This document shows, in pieces, positions 63,608 to 64,000 of a stretch of DNA of 64,000 bases (positions are counted from its first letter, which is position 1; each line of letters opens with the position of its first letter). The DNA is from an uncultured Muriicola sp. (GTDB lineage: Bacteria > Bacteroidota > Bacteroidia > Flavobacteriales > Flavobacteriaceae): assembly GCF_947258935.1 (NCBI RefSeq), contig NZ_CAMYKH010000017.1, positions 18,233-82,232 on the forward strand, in the 5' to 3' direction. The position numbers and the translations under genes were made by a program. The notes below the pieces were generated by a model, which had not been told where the DNA came from, made no database searches, and saw only the letters and a list, made by a program, of their open reading frames with translations.

Positions 63608-64000
63608 TTAAGGGTTTATCGTCCAGCTCACGTAAAAGATGGACCCCACAGCTCCTGTACCTATGGCCGAGAAATACTCTTGCCCCAGGATGTTGGATCC
63701 TCCCAGCTTAAAAATGGATTTGATGTCCGGCACGGCATAATTGATCTGAGCATCCAGAACGGTGAAAGAGGGTAATTGCCCGTCTGCAAAAGTGGCCTGC
63801 CAGAAATAAGTATCGCTCCATCTGTAGTTCACATTAAAGCCAAAATTCTTAAATAATTCTGTATTTCCGAAGGAAGCCTTTACCTTATGGTTGGGTGTAT
63901 TAAAATTAGTCCTGAAATCGGGGAAAGCCGCCTGGTCAAAGTCAATTTCGGCATAGGTATAGTTTACACCAAGATCAAAGTTGCCCAATACCTTGAAATA
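63608..64000 (-). CDS. TonB-dependent receptor, C-terminal fragment (continues off the window)
   Basis: Only the last 130 residues are present and the frame is open to base 64000. The text consists of outer-membrane beta-strands (FDLGVNYTYAEIDFDQA, FGFNVNYRWSDTYFWQATF) and ends with SIFYVSWTINP, a typical aromatic C-terminal strand. It is a SusC/TonB-type barrel end. The ligand is unknown because the plug is missing. Confidence 0.85.
   Translation of the reverse strand, partial: YFKVLGNFDLGVNYTYAEIDFDQAAFPDFRTNFNTPNHKVKASFGNTELFKNFGFNVNYRWSDTYFWQATFADGQLPSFTVLDAQINYAVPDIKSIFKLGGSNILGQEYFSAIGTGAVGSIFYVSWTINP

Overview
The window looks like the chromosome of a marine-type member of the Flavobacteriaceae (Bacteroidetes). 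The evidence is the gliding genes gldD and gldE, a secreted protein with a type B type IX secretion (T9SS) C-terminal domain, several Bacteroidetes-specific DUFs (3098, 3127, 4199, 4271, 4301), a TPP-riboswitch-controlled TonB receptor, and many promoters carrying the Bacteroidetes -7 element TAnnTTTG. No Shine-Dalgarno sites were used to set starts, because this phylum mostly lacks them. I could not identify the genus. I saw no rRNA, tRNA, CRISPR array, prophage or insertion sequence.

Layout. 1-3.4 kb: polyprenol-phosphate sugar synthase (partial), a GT39 membrane glycosyltransferase, DUF4271 and hemD. 3.4-9.4 kb: pckA, DUF423, then amino-acid catabolism (saccharopine dehydrogenase-like enzyme, Lrp regulator, alanine dehydrogenase) around a zinc metallopeptidase. 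9.6-18 kb: leuS, a T9SS cargo protein, and an envelope operon ftsX-DUF3098-uppP-truB-TonB-like. 18-24 kb: thioredoxin-like protein, then a TetR-ABC-HlyD-TolC export operon whose ABC ATPase lacks most catalytic motifs. 24-30 kb: a gene with an in-frame stop, tag, aat, a DUF3127 protein with an SSB-like tail, flavoredoxin-like protein, a sensor kinase, HIT protein and greA. 30.3-36.4 kb: a thiamin-uptake region (Rieske-like gene, TonB receptor under a TPP riboswitch, DUF4301, NadR-like ATPase, PnuC-type transporter, phosphopantetheinyl transferase); the receptor and its convergent neighbour both look broken. 36.4-43 kb: ahcY, rpmA/rplU, DUF4199 and a pair of M16 peptidases. 43-51.5 kb: EamA transporter, lipoprotein, dehydratase, gldD-gldE-ssb-mutY facing hup, a 29-residue basic gene, rng and recX. 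51.5-61 kb: a JmjC-like cupin, then the biotin genes (KAS, bioB, bioA, bioD, bioF) interleaved with two plus-strand glycosyltransferases and a decayed Coa1-family gene. 61-64 kb: a GNAT acetyltransferase, atpC/atpD and the 3' end of another TonB receptor.

The biotin genes form a nearly complete 7-keto-8-aminopelargonate-to-biotin route (bioF, bioA, bioD, bioB). A PnuC-type transporter, a NadR-like ATPase and the riboswitch receptor suggest vitamin B1 salvage. Two glycosyltransferase pairs (GT2-type sugar-phosphate donor synthase plus GT39-type transferase) suggest envelope or protein glycosylation. The most unusual feature is gene decay: four genes carry stops, frameshifts or apparent deletions in an otherwise tightly packed housekeeping chromosome. 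Raw-read checks would be needed to separate real decay from assembly error. I did not find a clearly new multi-gene system; the best candidates for novelty are the degenerate ABC exporter with its palindromic operator, the DUF3127 protein and the tiny basic gene beside hup.
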